Source: Actinoallomurus liliacearum
GTDB lineage: Bacteria; Actinomycetota; Actinomycetes; Streptosporangiales; Streptosporangiaceae
Assembly: GCF_039542035.1 (NCBI RefSeq)
Contig: NZ_BAABHJ010000017.1
Span: 62,001-126,000, forward strand
Direction of reading: 5' to 3'
DNA length: 64,000 bases
Shown here one piece after another: positions 41,575-50,689 of this stretch (positions within the stretch are counted from its first letter, which is position 1; each line of letters opens with the position of its first letter). The position numbers and the translations under genes were made by a program. The notes under the pieces were generated by a model. That model worked only from the letters and a program-made list of their open reading frames with translations. It had not been told where the DNA came from and did not search any database.

Positions 41575-42168
41575 ATGATCAGGTTCTCGACGAAGGCCAT
41601 CGCCGGCATCGCCGCAGGCGTCGCTCTGGCCGGCGGCGGTGTGACCACCGCCCTCGCCTACGGCGGCACCTCGGAGGCGGCGGCGTCGCCGCAGGCGCAG
41701 AACGCCCCCGCGCAGGCCGAGAAGCGCGTCGACAGCGCCACCCAGGACCGGATGCTCGTGGCGGTCAAGAAGGACAAGGACCCCAAGAAGGAGAAGGACG
41801 CCAAGGCGGCGGCGCTGCCGGGCGGCGTCTCCACCGCCACGTCCTTCTGGGACCCGTCGACGGCGTCGGGCAAGCCGATGTCGTACCACACGATCGCCAG
41901 CCCGTACTGGCCGCTCGGCACGAAGGTGAAGATCACCTACAACGGCAAGAGCGAGATCGGGGTCGTCGAGGACTTCGGCCCGGCGGAGTGGGCGGTCGCC
42001 CAGCACAACCCGCCGGCGCTCATCGACCTGTCGGAGAAGATGATGCAGCACCTCACCGGCACCGCCTCGAACTCGATCACCATCAAGTTCCAGGTGCTCG
42101 AGCTGGGCAAGGGTGGCGTGTACCGCCACTCCGGCACCGGCTTCGACACGGCCACCGGCAAGGCGTAA
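41575..42168 (+). CDS. secreted RlpA-like double-psi beta-barrel protein
   Basis: 197 aa. Signal peptide from the ATG at 41575 (MIRFSTKAIAGIAAGVALAGGGVTTALA), AAAGGAAA upstream. A Lys/Asp/Gln-rich spacer follows, then a DPBB domain (~100-197): STATSFWDP...ASGKPMSYHTIASPYWPLGTKVKITYNGKSEIGVVEDFGP and ALIDLSEKMMQHL. The GTKV/DFGP pattern resembles RlpA (LPFGTxVRVTN..., NDRGP). RlpA is a lytic transglycosylase, but I cannot assert activity here. Next to the CHAP hydrolase, it probably also acts on the wall. Confidence 0.85.
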   Translation: MIRFSTKAIAGIAAGVALAGGGVTTALAYGGTSEAAASPQAQNAPAQAEKRVDSATQDRMLVAVKKDKDPKKEKDAKAAALPGGVSTATSFWDPSTASGKPMSYHTIASPYWPLGTKVKITYNGKSEIGVVEDFGPAEWAVAQHNPPALIDLSEKMMQHLTGTASNSITIKFQVLELGKGGVYRHSGTGFDTATGKA

Positions 42169-42194
42169 CCCGCTCCCCCTCGCCTGCCGGCCGG

Positions 42195-42229
42195 ACGGCG
42201 CGGGATCCCCTCTCGGGATCCCGCGCCGT
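42195..42229 (+). terminator. strong intrinsic terminator
   Basis: ACGGCGCGGGATCCC and GGGATCCCGCGCCGT pair perfectly over 15 bp around CTCTC, followed by TGTTCTGT. Ends the DPBB gene. Confidence 0.85.
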
Positions 42230-42266
42230 TGTTCTGTCTCCGGTGACGATGCTTGCCGGGAAGGAG

Positions 42267-42280
42267 TGAACTGAGGTTCA
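42267..42280. promoter_or_regulatory. TetR-type operator candidate
   Basis: TGAAC-TGAG-GTTCA, a perfect 5-bp inverted repeat ending 8 bp before the TetR GTG. TGAAC/GTTCA arms are typical of TetR operators on acyl-CoA-dehydrogenase operons. Its closeness to the start implies a leaderless or nearly leaderless mRNA and autorepression. Confidence 0.55.
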
Positions 42281-42288
42281 ATCCTTGT

Positions 42289-42972
42289 GTGCCGTACCGC
42301 CGTACGCCCCGCGTCGAGGCCCGGCTCAGCGCGTCGCGGGAGCGCATCCGGGCCGCCGCGCTGGCCGTCGTGGCCGAGCGGGGCTACGCCGGATGTTCGA
42401 TCGCCGCCGTCGCCCGGCGGGCGGGGGTGGCGACCGGCAGCGTCTACCGCCACTTCCCGTCGAAGTCCGAGTTGGTCGCCGAGGTGTTCCGGGTGGCCTC
42501 ACAGCGCGAGGTGGACGCGTTCGCGCGCGCCGCGTCGCCGGCGCGACCGGCGGCCGAGAGCGTCGCGGCGGTGATCGAGACCTTCGCGGGCCGGGCCCTG
42601 CGCGCCCCCCGCATGGCGTACGCGCTCCTCGCCGAGCCGGTGGACCCCGCCGTCGACGCCGAACGGCTGGTCTTCCGCCGGGCGTACGCCGCCGTCCTGG
42701 CCGGGCTCATCGGCCGCGGCATCGCCGCCGGCGAACTCCCCGACCAGGACGTCGAGGTCAGCGCCGCCGCGCTCGTCGGCGCCATCGGCGAGGCCCTCGT
42801 CGGCCCGCTCGCGGTCGGCGCGACACGGTCTGCCGACCCGTATCCGCCCGCCGCCCCGGCCGTCCCGGCCCGTACGGACGCGGCGGCGCGCGACCGGGTC
42901 CGGGCCGACCTGATCTTCAATCTCACCTCCTTCGCCCAGCGCAGCATCGGAGCGGTCAGTGCCAACACATGA
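42289..42972 (+). CDS. TetR/AcrR-family transcriptional regulator
   Basis: 227 aa from the GTG at 42289 (VPYRRTPRVEARL). HTH: RIRAAALAVVAERGYAGCSIAAVARRAGVATGSVYRHFPSKSELV. The C-terminal domain has FAGRALRAPRMAYALLAEPVDPAVDAERLVFRRAYA, commonly seen in TetR proteins paired with acyl-CoA dehydrogenases. It overlaps the next gene by 14 bp. Confidence 0.92.
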   Translation: MPYRRTPRVEARLSASRERIRAAALAVVAERGYAGCSIAAVARRAGVATGSVYRHFPSKSELVAEVFRVASQREVDAFARAASPARPAAESVAAVIETFAGRALRAPRMAYALLAEPVDPAVDAERLVFRRAYAAVLAGLIGRGIAAGELPDQDVEVSAAALVGAIGEALVGPLAVGATRSADPYPPAAPAVPARTDAAARDRVRADLIFNLTSFAQRSIGAVSANT

Positions 42973-44566
42973 GGTCTTCAACCAGGTCCCGCCGCTGATC
43001 GGCCACGACGTGGCCGACGATCCGGCTCTTCTCGACGGGATCTTCCGGGAGGGCGGTGGCTGGGCGGCCGAGGCCGTCCACGAGCTGGGCCGGCTGGCCG
43101 GCACCGAGCAGGCCCGGGAATGGGGCCGGCTCGCCAACGAGCACCCGCCGGTGCTGCGGACCCACGACCGGTACGGCCGGCGCGTCGACGAGGTGGAGTT
43201 CCACCCGGCCTGGCATGAGCTGATGCGGGTCGCCGTCGGCCATGGGCTGCACGCCCGCGCCTGGACGGAACGCTCCGGGGCGCACGTCGCCCGCGCGGCC
43301 AAGTTCTACGTCTGGCGGGTCGACGCCGGTCACGGCTGCCCGATCTCGATGACCTACGCCGCCGTACCGGCGCTGCGCCACGCGCCCGAGCTGGCCCGGC
43401 AGTACGAACCGCTGCTGACGTCCGACACGTACGACTTCGGATTGCGGACCCCGGCGGACAAGCGCGGCATCCTCGCCGGCATGTCGATGACGGAGAAGCA
43501 GGGCGGGTCCGACGTCCGGGCGAACACGACGCGGGCGGTGCCGCAACCCGACGGCACGTACCTGCTGACCGGCCACAAGTGGTTCACGAGCGCGCCGATG
43601 TGCGACGTGTTCCTCGTCCTCGCGCAGGCGCCGGAGGGCCTCACCTGTTTCCTGCTGCCCCGCGTGCTGCCCGACGGCACCCGCAACGCCATCCGCCTGC
43701 AGCGGCTCAAGGACAAGCTGGGCAACCGCTCGAACGCGTCCGCCGAGGTCGAGTACGAGGAGGCGGTCGCCTGGCGCGTCGGCGACGAGGGGCTGGGCGT
43801 CCGCACCATCATCGAGATGGTCAACATGACCCGGCTCGACTGCGTCGTCGGCGCGGCCGCCGGGATGCGCGAGGGCCTCGTCCAGGCCGCCCACCACGCC
43901 GCGCACCGGCAGGCCTTCGGCCGGTACCTCGTCGACCAGCCGCTGATGCGCAACGTCCTGGCCGACCTGGCCGTCGAGTCCGAGGCGGCGACCGTCCTGA
44001 TGCTCCGCCTGGCGGGGGCGACCGACCGGGGTGAGACCGCGTTCAAGCGGCTCGGGCTCGCCGTGAGCAAGTACTGGGTCTGCAAGCGCTGGCCCGCCCA
44101 CGCCGCGGAGGCCCTGGAGTGCCTCGGCGGCAACGGCTACGTCGAGGACTCCGGCATGCCGCGGCTGTTCCGCGAGTCGCCGCTCAACGGGATCTGGGAG
44201 GGCTCGGGGAACGTCTCGGCACTCGACGTGCTCCGCGCCATGGTCAAGGAGCCGGAGACCGTCGAGACGTTCTTCGACGAGGTCGGCCTGGCCTCGGGCG
44301 CGGACGCCCGGCTGGACGCCGCCGTGCGGGAGGTCAAGGACTCCCTCGCCGACGTCGCGACGATCGAGTTGCGCGCCCGGCGGATCGTGGAGCGCCTCGC
44401 CCTGGTGCTGCAGGGTTCGCTGCTGGTCCGGCACGGTCACCCGGCGGTCGCCGACGCCTTCTGCGCCTCCCGCCTGGACGGCGACTGGGGCCGGGCGTTC
44501 GGAACCCTGCCGGCCGGCGTCGACTTCGCCGCGATCATCGAACGAGCCCGCCCGAAGACCGGCTGA
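42959..44566 (+). CDS. acyl-CoA dehydrogenase, AidB-like
   Basis: 535 aa, GTG start. The N-terminal AidB-type extension (TRGVFNQ-like HEVFNQVPPLIGHDVADD), FAD/substrate motifs MSMTEKQGGSDVRANTT and YLLTGHKWFTSAPMCDVFLVLA, KLGNRSNASAEVEYEEAVAWRVGDEGLGV, and ALECLGGNGYVEDSGMPRLFRESPLNGIWEGSGNV are characteristic of AidB/isovaleryl-CoA dehydrogenase-like proteins. E. coli AidB protects DNA during alkylation stress; without a C-terminal DNA-binding test this could equally be a catabolic dehydrogenase. Cotranscribed with the TetR gene. Confidence 0.9.
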   Translation: MPTHEVFNQVPPLIGHDVADDPALLDGIFREGGGWAAEAVHELGRLAGTEQAREWGRLANEHPPVLRTHDRYGRRVDEVEFHPAWHELMRVAVGHGLHARAWTERSGAHVARAAKFYVWRVDAGHGCPISMTYAAVPALRHAPELARQYEPLLTSDTYDFGLRTPADKRGILAGMSMTEKQGGSDVRANTTRAVPQPDGTYLLTGHKWFTSAPMCDVFLVLAQAPEGLTCFLLPRVLPDGTRNAIRLQRLKDKLGNRSNASAEVEYEEAVAWRVGDEGLGVRTIIEMVNMTRLDCVVGAAAGMREGLVQAAHHAAHRQAFGRYLVDQPLMRNVLADLAVESEAATVLMLRLAGATDRGETAFKRLGLAVSKYWVCKRWPAHAAEALECLGGNGYVEDSGMPRLFRESPLNGIWEGSGNVSALDVLRAMVKEPETVETFFDEVGLASGADARLDAAVREVKDSLADVATIELRARRIVERLALVLQGSLLVRHGHPAVADAFCASRLDGDWGRAFGTLPAGVDFAAIIERARPKTG

Positions 44567-44604
44567 CTCCGGTCGCCCGCGGCTTCGAAGGCCGGTCCCG
44601 CGGA

Positions 44605-44656
44605 TCCCGGAGCCGCTCGCCACGGACGTGTCCCGGAGTCGCTCGTCACGGACGTG
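44605..44656. repeat. 26-bp direct repeat pair
   Basis: Two adjacent 26-bp copies (44605-44630, 44631-44656) beginning TCCCGGAG and ending CACGGACGTG, differing at two positions, between convergent genes and abutting a terminator. Confidence 0.7.
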
Positions 44657-44692
44657 CACGGGCCCGCGGCCGGCCGAGGCCGCGGGCCCGTG
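44657..44692. terminator. bidirectional terminator
   Basis: CACGGGCCCGCGGCC and GGCCGCGGGCCCGTG pair over 15 bp around GGCCGA, between the AidB-like gene and the GH63-like gene, which converge. Confidence 0.75.
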
Positions 44693-44712
44693 ATCTCACC
44701 GGTCTATCCCGC

Positions 44713-46860
44713 TCAGGCGATGCCGGGCAGCAGCGCCGCCGACCAGCTGAAGTTGGTGGAGTTCAGCGGCTCTCCGGTCAGCGGGTCGTAGTTCTCCATG
44801 ATCGGACCGTCGCCGAGCAGGCCGCCGGCCGACCGCCACAGCCGGTCCGCCGCCGCCGTGGCGTCCCTGCCGTAGCCGTACCGGCGCAGGCCGGCCAGCG
44901 CGAAGTACGCCTGGTCGAGCCAGACCGGCCCGCGCCAGTACTCCTGCGCGGCGAAGTACGGCGAGCTCTTGGCCACCGTCGGGAACGGCACCTTCGTGGC
45001 GAACTCCGCCGGGTCGGTCAGCCTGGCCCGGACCCGCGCCGCCTCGGCGCCGTCGGCGACCCCGGCCCAGAGCGGGACGGCGCCCTCGATGCCCCGGCCC
45101 CGATCGACGAGCCGCCGGCCGGTGGTCAGGTCGGTGTCGTAGAAGAAGCCGGTCGCCCGGTCGTACATCTTGGCCCGGATGGTCGCGGCCAGCGTCCGTG
45201 CCTGCGCGGTGTACCGCGTGGCGTCCGCCCGGTGCCCGAGCCGCGCGGCGATGGCCGCCAGGTAGCCCTTCTCGGCGACGAGGTAGGAGTTCAGGTCGAC
45301 CGACTCCTGGTTGAGCGAGTAGCCGACCAGGCGGCCGTTCGCGTCACGGTTGTCCACCACGCTCGTGCCGAGCGCGGCGTCGAAGCGCGGGGCGTTGTCC
45401 ATGCCGCTCTCCCAGGCCGCCGCCTGCCGCCGTTCCTCGGTGCTGTCGTTGGCCGGGTCGACGGTGGCGCCGTACTCGGCCAGGCCGTCGTGGTCGTGGT
45501 CCCGGTCGCGGTACCACCAGTCGTGGTAGGCGACCAGCTTCGGGTACATCTCCTTGAGGAACGCGGTGTCGCCGTTCGCCCGGTAGACCTCCCAGACCGC
45601 CCAGGCGGCCAGCGGCGGCTTGGAGTTGCGCTCGTTCCAGTTGCCGCCGCCGCGCGCCGGGTCGTTGTAGAACACGCAGTCGGGGATCATCCCGGCGTCC
45701 TGCGGGCGGGTCGGCGAGTCGGGGCGGACCTGGTAGTCGAACATCGACCGGATCTGCGACTCGGCGAGCGCGGGGGCGAACCGCGCGGTGCCGACCGCCT
45801 GCTTCCAGGTGTCCCAGGCCCAGAGCCCGCCGGTGAACCACTTGTAGGTGATCGACGGGGTGACGCCGTCGTGCTTGAGCATCCCGGCCGCGCCGCGCCA
45901 GTTGGTGATCAGCGTCTCGACCGACTTGACCACGGCCCGGCGCCGGTCGGCGGGCACGCCCCGGGTCGCGGCGGTGACGTAGCCGCGCCAGCGCGCGTCG
46001 CCCCGGGCGATGGCCTGCTCCGGCCGGCGCAGCAGGTCGCCCACGACCGGCGCCTCCCGGTTCCGCTCCGCGGCGGTGAAGGTGTAGGTCTCGGTCCAGG
46101 TCAGCGCGGTGGTGCGGTGCGGCGCGACGGTGCGCGGGCGGGCCAGCTCGGTGACGTACGAGTCGCCGGTGACCGTGGTGCGGACCGGCTCGGCGTGCAC
46201 GACCTCGAACCGCTCGGTGCCGTCGGTGAGGTAGTCCCAGACCTTCCGGACCTCGGCGAAGTCGACGGCGACGCCCTGGCCGGTGGCGCGCAGCGACGGG
46301 GCGCCGCGCATCGGCTCGGTGTCCGGCCGCAGCAGCGCGCCGCTCCAGCCGACCTCCAGCGTGCGCGCGGTGGTGCCGGTGTTCTCCAGGTACGCCCGCA
46401 CGAGCGCGCTGCGGTCACTGCCGAACCGCAACTCCAGGGTGAGGCGCAGCCCGGGCAGGTCGTACGACTGGCGCAGCAGGCCGGGCAGCGCGGTCAGCAC
46501 CGGCTTCTTCGCGGCGGCCAGGTCGATGTCCCCGCCGTTCTCCCGCAGCCGGATGCGGGAGAACGCCTTGCTCAGCCACCACGGGTACTCCTGGGCGATG
46601 TACATCGGCCCGGAGAACGCGCCGTACGTGGAGGGGTCCTTCGGCAGCGCGTAGGCGTGCCACGCACCCTGGTCGGCGAACACGTTGATGTCGCTGACGT
46701 CGGCGGGCAGGGCGTTCGCGGGGACGCCGCGCAGGTCTAGCACGTCGGCGTACCCGGTGGGCCCGGCGGGTGGCGGCGCGGCCTGCGCGGCGGGCAGGGC
46801 GGTGATGACGAGGGCCGAGCCGAGCGAGAGCCCGGCCAGGGCGTGCAGCGATCGACGCAT
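44713..46860 (-). CDS. secreted GH63/MGH1-like glycoside hydrolase (alpha-glucosidase clan)
   Basis: 715 aa. Signal peptide RRSLHALAGLSLGSALVITALPAAQA. N-terminal beta-sandwich (~residues 40-270) followed by an (alpha/alpha)6 barrel. Barrel motifs: YKWFTGGLWAWDTWKQAVG (Asp is the expected general acid), NERNSKPPLAAWAVWEVYR, AWESGMDNAPRFD, LNQESVDLNSYLVAEK, and EYWRGPVWLDQAYFALAGL near the C-terminus. Family members release glucose or mannosylglycerate-type sugars. ATG 46860 with GAAAGG upstream; last gene of the sugar operon. Confidence 0.88.
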   Translation of the reverse strand: MRRSLHALAGLSLGSALVITALPAAQAAPPPAGPTGYADVLDLRGVPANALPADVSDINVFADQGAWHAYALPKDPSTYGAFSGPMYIAQEYPWWLSKAFSRIRLRENGGDIDLAAAKKPVLTALPGLLRQSYDLPGLRLTLELRFGSDRSALVRAYLENTGTTARTLEVGWSGALLRPDTEPMRGAPSLRATGQGVAVDFAEVRKVWDYLTDGTERFEVVHAEPVRTTVTGDSYVTELARPRTVAPHRTTALTWTETYTFTAAERNREAPVVGDLLRRPEQAIARGDARWRGYVTAATRGVPADRRRAVVKSVETLITNWRGAAGMLKHDGVTPSITYKWFTGGLWAWDTWKQAVGTARFAPALAESQIRSMFDYQVRPDSPTRPQDAGMIPDCVFYNDPARGGGNWNERNSKPPLAAWAVWEVYRANGDTAFLKEMYPKLVAYHDWWYRDRDHDHDGLAEYGATVDPANDSTEERRQAAAWESGMDNAPRFDAALGTSVVDNRDANGRLVGYSLNQESVDLNSYLVAEKGYLAAIAARLGHRADATRYTAQARTLAATIRAKMYDRATGFFYDTDLTTGRRLVDRGRGIEGAVPLWAGVADGAEAARVRARLTDPAEFATKVPFPTVAKSSPYFAAQEYWRGPVWLDQAYFALAGLRRYGYGRDATAAADRLWRSAGGLLGDGPIMENYDPLTGEPLNSTNFSWSAALLPGIA

Positions 46861-46862
46861 GG

Positions 46863-48902
46863 TCACCTTTCGAGGGGATGGAGCGGCCGCTGGGGCGAGG
46901 CCGTCTTGAGCACCGCCGCCCCGAGCGCGGGCAGCCGGAGCGTGCCCCGCACGGCGGTGCCGGTCAGCAGCTCGACCCCGTCGGGCACGGGCACGTCCGT
47001 GTCCGCGCCGCCGTGGTTGAGCAGGAAGAGGTAGGAGGCGTCCGGGCCGTCGCGGCGGGTGACCTCGACGCCGTCCGGGACCGCCAGCACGGGCCGGACG
47101 CCCGCGTCGGCGAACACCGCGTCCAGCAGGACGCCGACGTCCTCGCCGAGGTGGCAGCCGACGTACCAGGCGCGGCCCGCGCCGTGGTCGTTGCGGGTGA
47201 TCGCGGGACGGCCGGTCAGGGGGCCGGCGGCGTACGCCCCGACCACCTCGGCCGTCGTCGCGGTCAGCCACTCGCTCCACAGCGTCGCCGTGAGGACGCG
47301 GTCGCCGGCCGCGACCTCGGTCGCGTCCCCGTCGGCGATCGGCCAGAACTCCTCGACGGCCACGCCGAGCAGGTCGCGGAGCGGGCCCGGGCAGCCGCCG
47401 TCGTGGATGTGGTCGTGCTCGTCGGCGACGCCGCTGAAGCAGCCGCAGACGAGCCGTCCGCCGCGTTCGACGTACGCGGTCAGCCACCGCGCGGTCGCCT
47501 CGGTCACCAGGTACAGGTTGGGGGCCAGGACGACGCGGTAGCCGTCGAGCGGCGCGCCGGGCGGCACGAAGTCGACCGTCACGTTGCGGGCGTGCGCCGG
47601 GGCGTACCACGAGGCGGTCAGCTCGCGCAGCCGCAGCCGCGACGACGGGTGCTCGTCCAGTTCCAGCGCCCACCAGGAGTCCCAGTCCAAGGCGATGGCG
47701 ACGTCGGCGATCAGCCGGCTGCCCGCGACCTCGCCGAGCCGGGCCAGCTCCCGGCCGAGCCCCACGGTGCCGGCCCAGCGCGGCGACGCGACGCCCCGGT
47801 GCGGCAGCAGCGCGCTGTGGAACTTCTCCGCGCCCGCCCGGGACGCCCGCCACTGGAAGTGCAGGACGCCGTCGGCGCCGCGCGCCACCGTCTGCAGTGA
47901 CCACAGCCGCTGCAGCGCCGGGGTCTTCGGGACGTTGACGGGCCGCCAGCTCACCCCCGAGGGCGCCTGCTCCATCAGCAGCCACGGCCGGCCGCCCTTG
48001 AGCGAGCGCATCAGGTCGTAGTTCAGCGCCGCGCCGATGTGCGCCGCCGGGTCGGCCGGGTCGGGGTAGGCGTCGTCGGACACCAGGTCCTCCTCCGCGG
48101 CCCAGGCCCAGTAGTCCAGCGCCTTGAACATCGACATGAAGTTCGTGGTCACCGGCACGTCGCCGCGGACCTCGTCGAGCACCGCCTTCTCGGCCCGGTG
48201 GCAGGCCAGCAGCGCGTCGGAGCAGAACCGCCGCCAGTCCAGCACCTGGGTGGGGTTGACGGGGCCGGGCGCGGCGCGCGGCGGCTCGATCTCCTCCCAG
48301 GCGCCGTACCGCTGGGACCAGAAGGCGGTGCCCCACGCGGCGTTCAGCGCCGTCAGGTCGGCGTACCGCTCCCGCAGCCAGCGCCGGAAGTCGGCGGCCG
48401 AGGTCGGGCAGAAGCACTCGGTGACGTGGTCGCCGTACTCGTTGTGGACATGCCAGAGGGCGAGCGCCGGATGATCGTGGTACCGCTCGGCGAGCGCCCG
48501 CGCGAGCCGTACGGCCGCCCGCCGGTAGACCGGCGAGGACGGGCAGTAGTGCTGCCGCGAGCCGAACTCCAGGCGCACGCCCTCGGCGGTGACCGGGAGC
48601 ACCTCCGGGTGCGCGCGGACCAGCCACGCGGGCGGCGACGCGGTGGCGGTGGCCAGGTCGACGCCGATGCCGCTGCCGGCGAGCAGGTCCAGCAGCCGGT
48701 CGAACCAGCCGAAGTCCCAGGTGTCGGGGCCGGGCTGCAGCCGCGCCCAGGAGAACACCCCCACCGTGACCAGGTTGACCCCGGCCTCCTTCATCAGCCG
48801 GACGTCCTGCTCCCACACCTCCTCGGGCCACTGCTCGGGGTTGTAGTCGCCGCCGTACAGCAGGCCCGGAATCCGGGTCAGGCGACCGTCGGTCCGTGTC
48901 AT
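46863..48902 (-). CDS. GH42 beta-galactosidase
   Basis: 679 aa, no signal peptide, so intracellular. GH42 start GLLYGGDYNPEQWPEEVWEQD; acid/base Glu155 (LALWHVHNEYGDHV); nucleophile Glu311 (GGRPWLLMEQAPSGVSW). A metal-site Cys cluster CFCPTSAADF is present. Then a trimerisation domain and C-terminal beta domain (DASYLFLLNHGGADTDV). Retaining exo-beta-D-galactosidase or alpha-L-arabinosidase activity is usual. The ATG overlaps the stop of the upstream permease gene (ATGA). Confidence 0.92.
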   Translation of the reverse strand: MTRTDGRLTRIPGLLYGGDYNPEQWPEEVWEQDVRLMKEAGVNLVTVGVFSWARLQPGPDTWDFGWFDRLLDLLAGSGIGVDLATATASPPAWLVRAHPEVLPVTAEGVRLEFGSRQHYCPSSPVYRRAAVRLARALAERYHDHPALALWHVHNEYGDHVTECFCPTSAADFRRWLRERYADLTALNAAWGTAFWSQRYGAWEEIEPPRAAPGPVNPTQVLDWRRFCSDALLACHRAEKAVLDEVRGDVPVTTNFMSMFKALDYWAWAAEEDLVSDDAYPDPADPAAHIGAALNYDLMRSLKGGRPWLLMEQAPSGVSWRPVNVPKTPALQRLWSLQTVARGADGVLHFQWRASRAGAEKFHSALLPHRGVASPRWAGTVGLGRELARLGEVAGSRLIADVAIALDWDSWWALELDEHPSSRLRLRELTASWYAPAHARNVTVDFVPPGAPLDGYRVVLAPNLYLVTEATARWLTAYVERGGRLVCGCFSGVADEHDHIHDGGCPGPLRDLLGVAVEEFWPIADGDATEVAAGDRVLTATLWSEWLTATTAEVVGAYAAGPLTGRPAITRNDHGAGRAWYVGCHLGEDVGVLLDAVFADAGVRPVLAVPDGVEVTRRDGPDASYLFLLNHGGADTDVPVPDGVELLTGTAVRGTLRLPALGAAVLKTASPQRPLHPLER

Positions 48903-49744
48903 CCCTTTACCGCCCCTCCGAGCAGCCCGGACACGAACTGCTTCTGGAAGATGAAGAAGACGAGCATCAGCGGCAGCGTCGCCAGGAACGAGCCGAGGAT
49001 CAGCCCGGAGTAGTCGACGTGGCTCTGCCCGACGAGGGTGTACAGCGCGACCGGCGCGGTGTACTTGTCCTCGGTGTTGAGCATCAGCAGCGGCCACAGG
49101 AAGGAGTTCCACTGGCTCATGAACGTGAAGATGGCCAGCGCGCCGAGCTGGGGGCGCACCACCGGCAGCACGATCCGGTAGAAGACGCGCAGGTCGCCGG
49201 CGCCGTCCATGCGGGCCGACTCGATCAGCTCGTCGGGGAAGTCCAGGAACGCCTGGCGCATCAGGAAGATGCCGAACGAGTTGGCCAGGAACGGGATGAT
49301 GACCGCCTGGTACGTGTCGATCCAGCCGAGGTTCGACATCATCTGGAACAGTGGGACGAGCAGCACCTGGAACGGGATCATCATGGTCGCCAGCACCAGG
49401 CCGAGCAGCAGCCCGCGGCCGCGGAACCGGTACTTCGCCAGGCCGTACCCGCACATCGCGGAGATCAGCGAGCTGACCACGGTGTAGACGACCGCGACGC
49501 CCAGGCTGTTGGCCATCACCCGGGCGAAGCCGATGGAGTGCTGCAGCGACACGAGGTTGTGCAGCAGCCGCCCGCCCGGCAGGAACGGCGGCGGGGAGCG
49601 GAACAGCTCGTCGTTGTCCCGGGTGGAGGCCACCACCATCCAGTAGAACGGCACGATGCTGACCACCGCGCCGACGGCGAGGAACAGGTAGCCGACCACG
49701 CGGCCGAGCAGGCGCGGGCGCAGGGTGCGGGTCGTCGTGGTCAT
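48899..49744 (-). CDS. sugar ABC transporter permease (MalG/LacG type)
   Basis: 281 aa. Six-helix permease: VGYLFLAVGAVVSIVPFYWMVVAST at the N-terminus, EAA loop ELIESARMDGAGDLRVFYRIVLPVVRPQLGALAIFTF, C-terminus FFIFQKQFVSGLLGGAVKG, the classic MalG-type end. ATG overlaps the MalF-type stop (ATGA). Works with the adjoining permease and binding protein; no ATPase is encoded here, so a shared MsiK-type ATPase is likely. Confidence 0.92.
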   Translation of the reverse strand: MTTTTRTLRPRLLGRVVGYLFLAVGAVVSIVPFYWMVVASTRDNDELFRSPPPFLPGGRLLHNLVSLQHSIGFARVMANSLGVAVVYTVVSSLISAMCGYGLAKYRFRGRGLLLGLVLATMMIPFQVLLVPLFQMMSNLGWIDTYQAVIIPFLANSFGIFLMRQAFLDFPDELIESARMDGAGDLRVFYRIVLPVVRPQLGALAIFTFMSQWNSFLWPLLMLNTEDKYTAPVALYTLVGQSHVDYSGLILGSFLATLPLMLVFFIFQKQFVSGLLGGAVKG

Positions 49745-50685
49745 CGGCCCGACCGGTCCTTTCCGAGGAAGCGGAACTGGACGAACGAGATCAGCCCGAT
49801 CAGCAGGACGACGACCCAGGCGATCGCGGCCGCGTAGCCGAAGTCGAGCTGCTCGAAGCCGACCTTGTACAGGTAGAGGACGGGCGTCATCGTGGCGTTG
49901 CCCGGCCCGCCCTTGGTCAGCACGTAGTTCTCGTCGAACAGCTGCAGGGTGCCGATGGTCGAGGTGACCGAGCAGAACAGGATCACCGGCCGCAGCTGCG
50001 GGACGATCACGCGGGTGAACGTCGTGAAGGCGCCCGCGCCGTCGATGGCCGCCGCCTCGTACTGCTCGCGGCCGATGCCCTGCAGCCCGGCCAGGAGGAT
50101 CACCGCGTTGTAGCCGGTCCACCGCCAGGTGATCGAGCCGATCAGCGCCAGCCGGGCCCAGCCGGGGCTGTTCAGCCAGTCCACCTCGGGCAGGCCCACG
50201 GCGTGCAGCGTCTGGTTCACCATTCCGCCGTCGGTCTTCAGCAGCACGCGGAACACCACCGAGTAGGCGACCAGCATGGTCACGGCCGGCAGGAAGTAGG
50301 CGATGCGCCAGGTCGACCGGAACCGCAGCCACGAGCGGTTCAGCCCGTACGCCAGCGACAGGCCCAGGCCGATCATGAGGGGGACCTGCACGACGAGGAT
50401 GAGCCCGGTGTTGCGCAGCGACGCCCAGAAGACCGGGTCGTGCAGCATCCGCCGGTACTGGGCGAGCCCGACCCAGGTCTGCACGCCGTCGCGGTCGGCG
50501 GTGAAGCTCTGGTAGACGCTCGCCAGCAGCGGATAGGCGAAGAAGAGGACGAACAGCGCGGCGGCCGGCCCGGCGAAGATCCACGGAGTCAGGCGTGGCA
50601 GGCCGCGCCGCCCCTCGCCCCGGCCGGGCCGCCGCCCGGCCGGGGCGGGCGCGCGCACGGCCTCCCGTGTCACGTCCACGGTCAC
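49741..50685 (-). CDS. sugar ABC transporter permease (MalF/LacF type)
   Basis: 314 aa. Basic Pro-rich N-terminus, TM1 PWIFAGPAAALFVLFFAYPLL, then FTADRDGVQTWVGLAQYRRML; EAA loop EQYEAAAIDGAGAFTTFTRVIVPQLRPVILF; FDENYVLTKGGPGNATMTPVLYLYKVGF is typical of MalF-type CUT1 permeases. Starts 4 bp after the binding-protein stop. Confidence 0.92.
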   Translation of the reverse strand: MTVDVTREAVRAPAPAGRRPGRGEGRRGLPRLTPWIFAGPAAALFVLFFAYPLLASVYQSFTADRDGVQTWVGLAQYRRMLHDPVFWASLRNTGLILVVQVPLMIGLGLSLAYGLNRSWLRFRSTWRIAYFLPAVTMLVAYSVVFRVLLKTDGGMVNQTLHAVGLPEVDWLNSPGWARLALIGSITWRWTGYNAVILLAGLQGIGREQYEAAAIDGAGAFTTFTRVIVPQLRPVILFCSVTSTIGTLQLFDENYVLTKGGPGNATMTPVLYLYKVGFEQLDFGYAAAIAWVVVLLIGLISFVQFRFLGKDRSGR

Positions 50686-50689
50686 GGCG

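Noticed and set aside
44119..46740. Very long open frame (873 codons) antisense to the GH63-like gene
   Set aside because: High-GC codon bias leaves antisense frames open; the translation is Arg/Gly/Val-rich low-complexity with no domain, whereas the opposite strand has a full enzyme.
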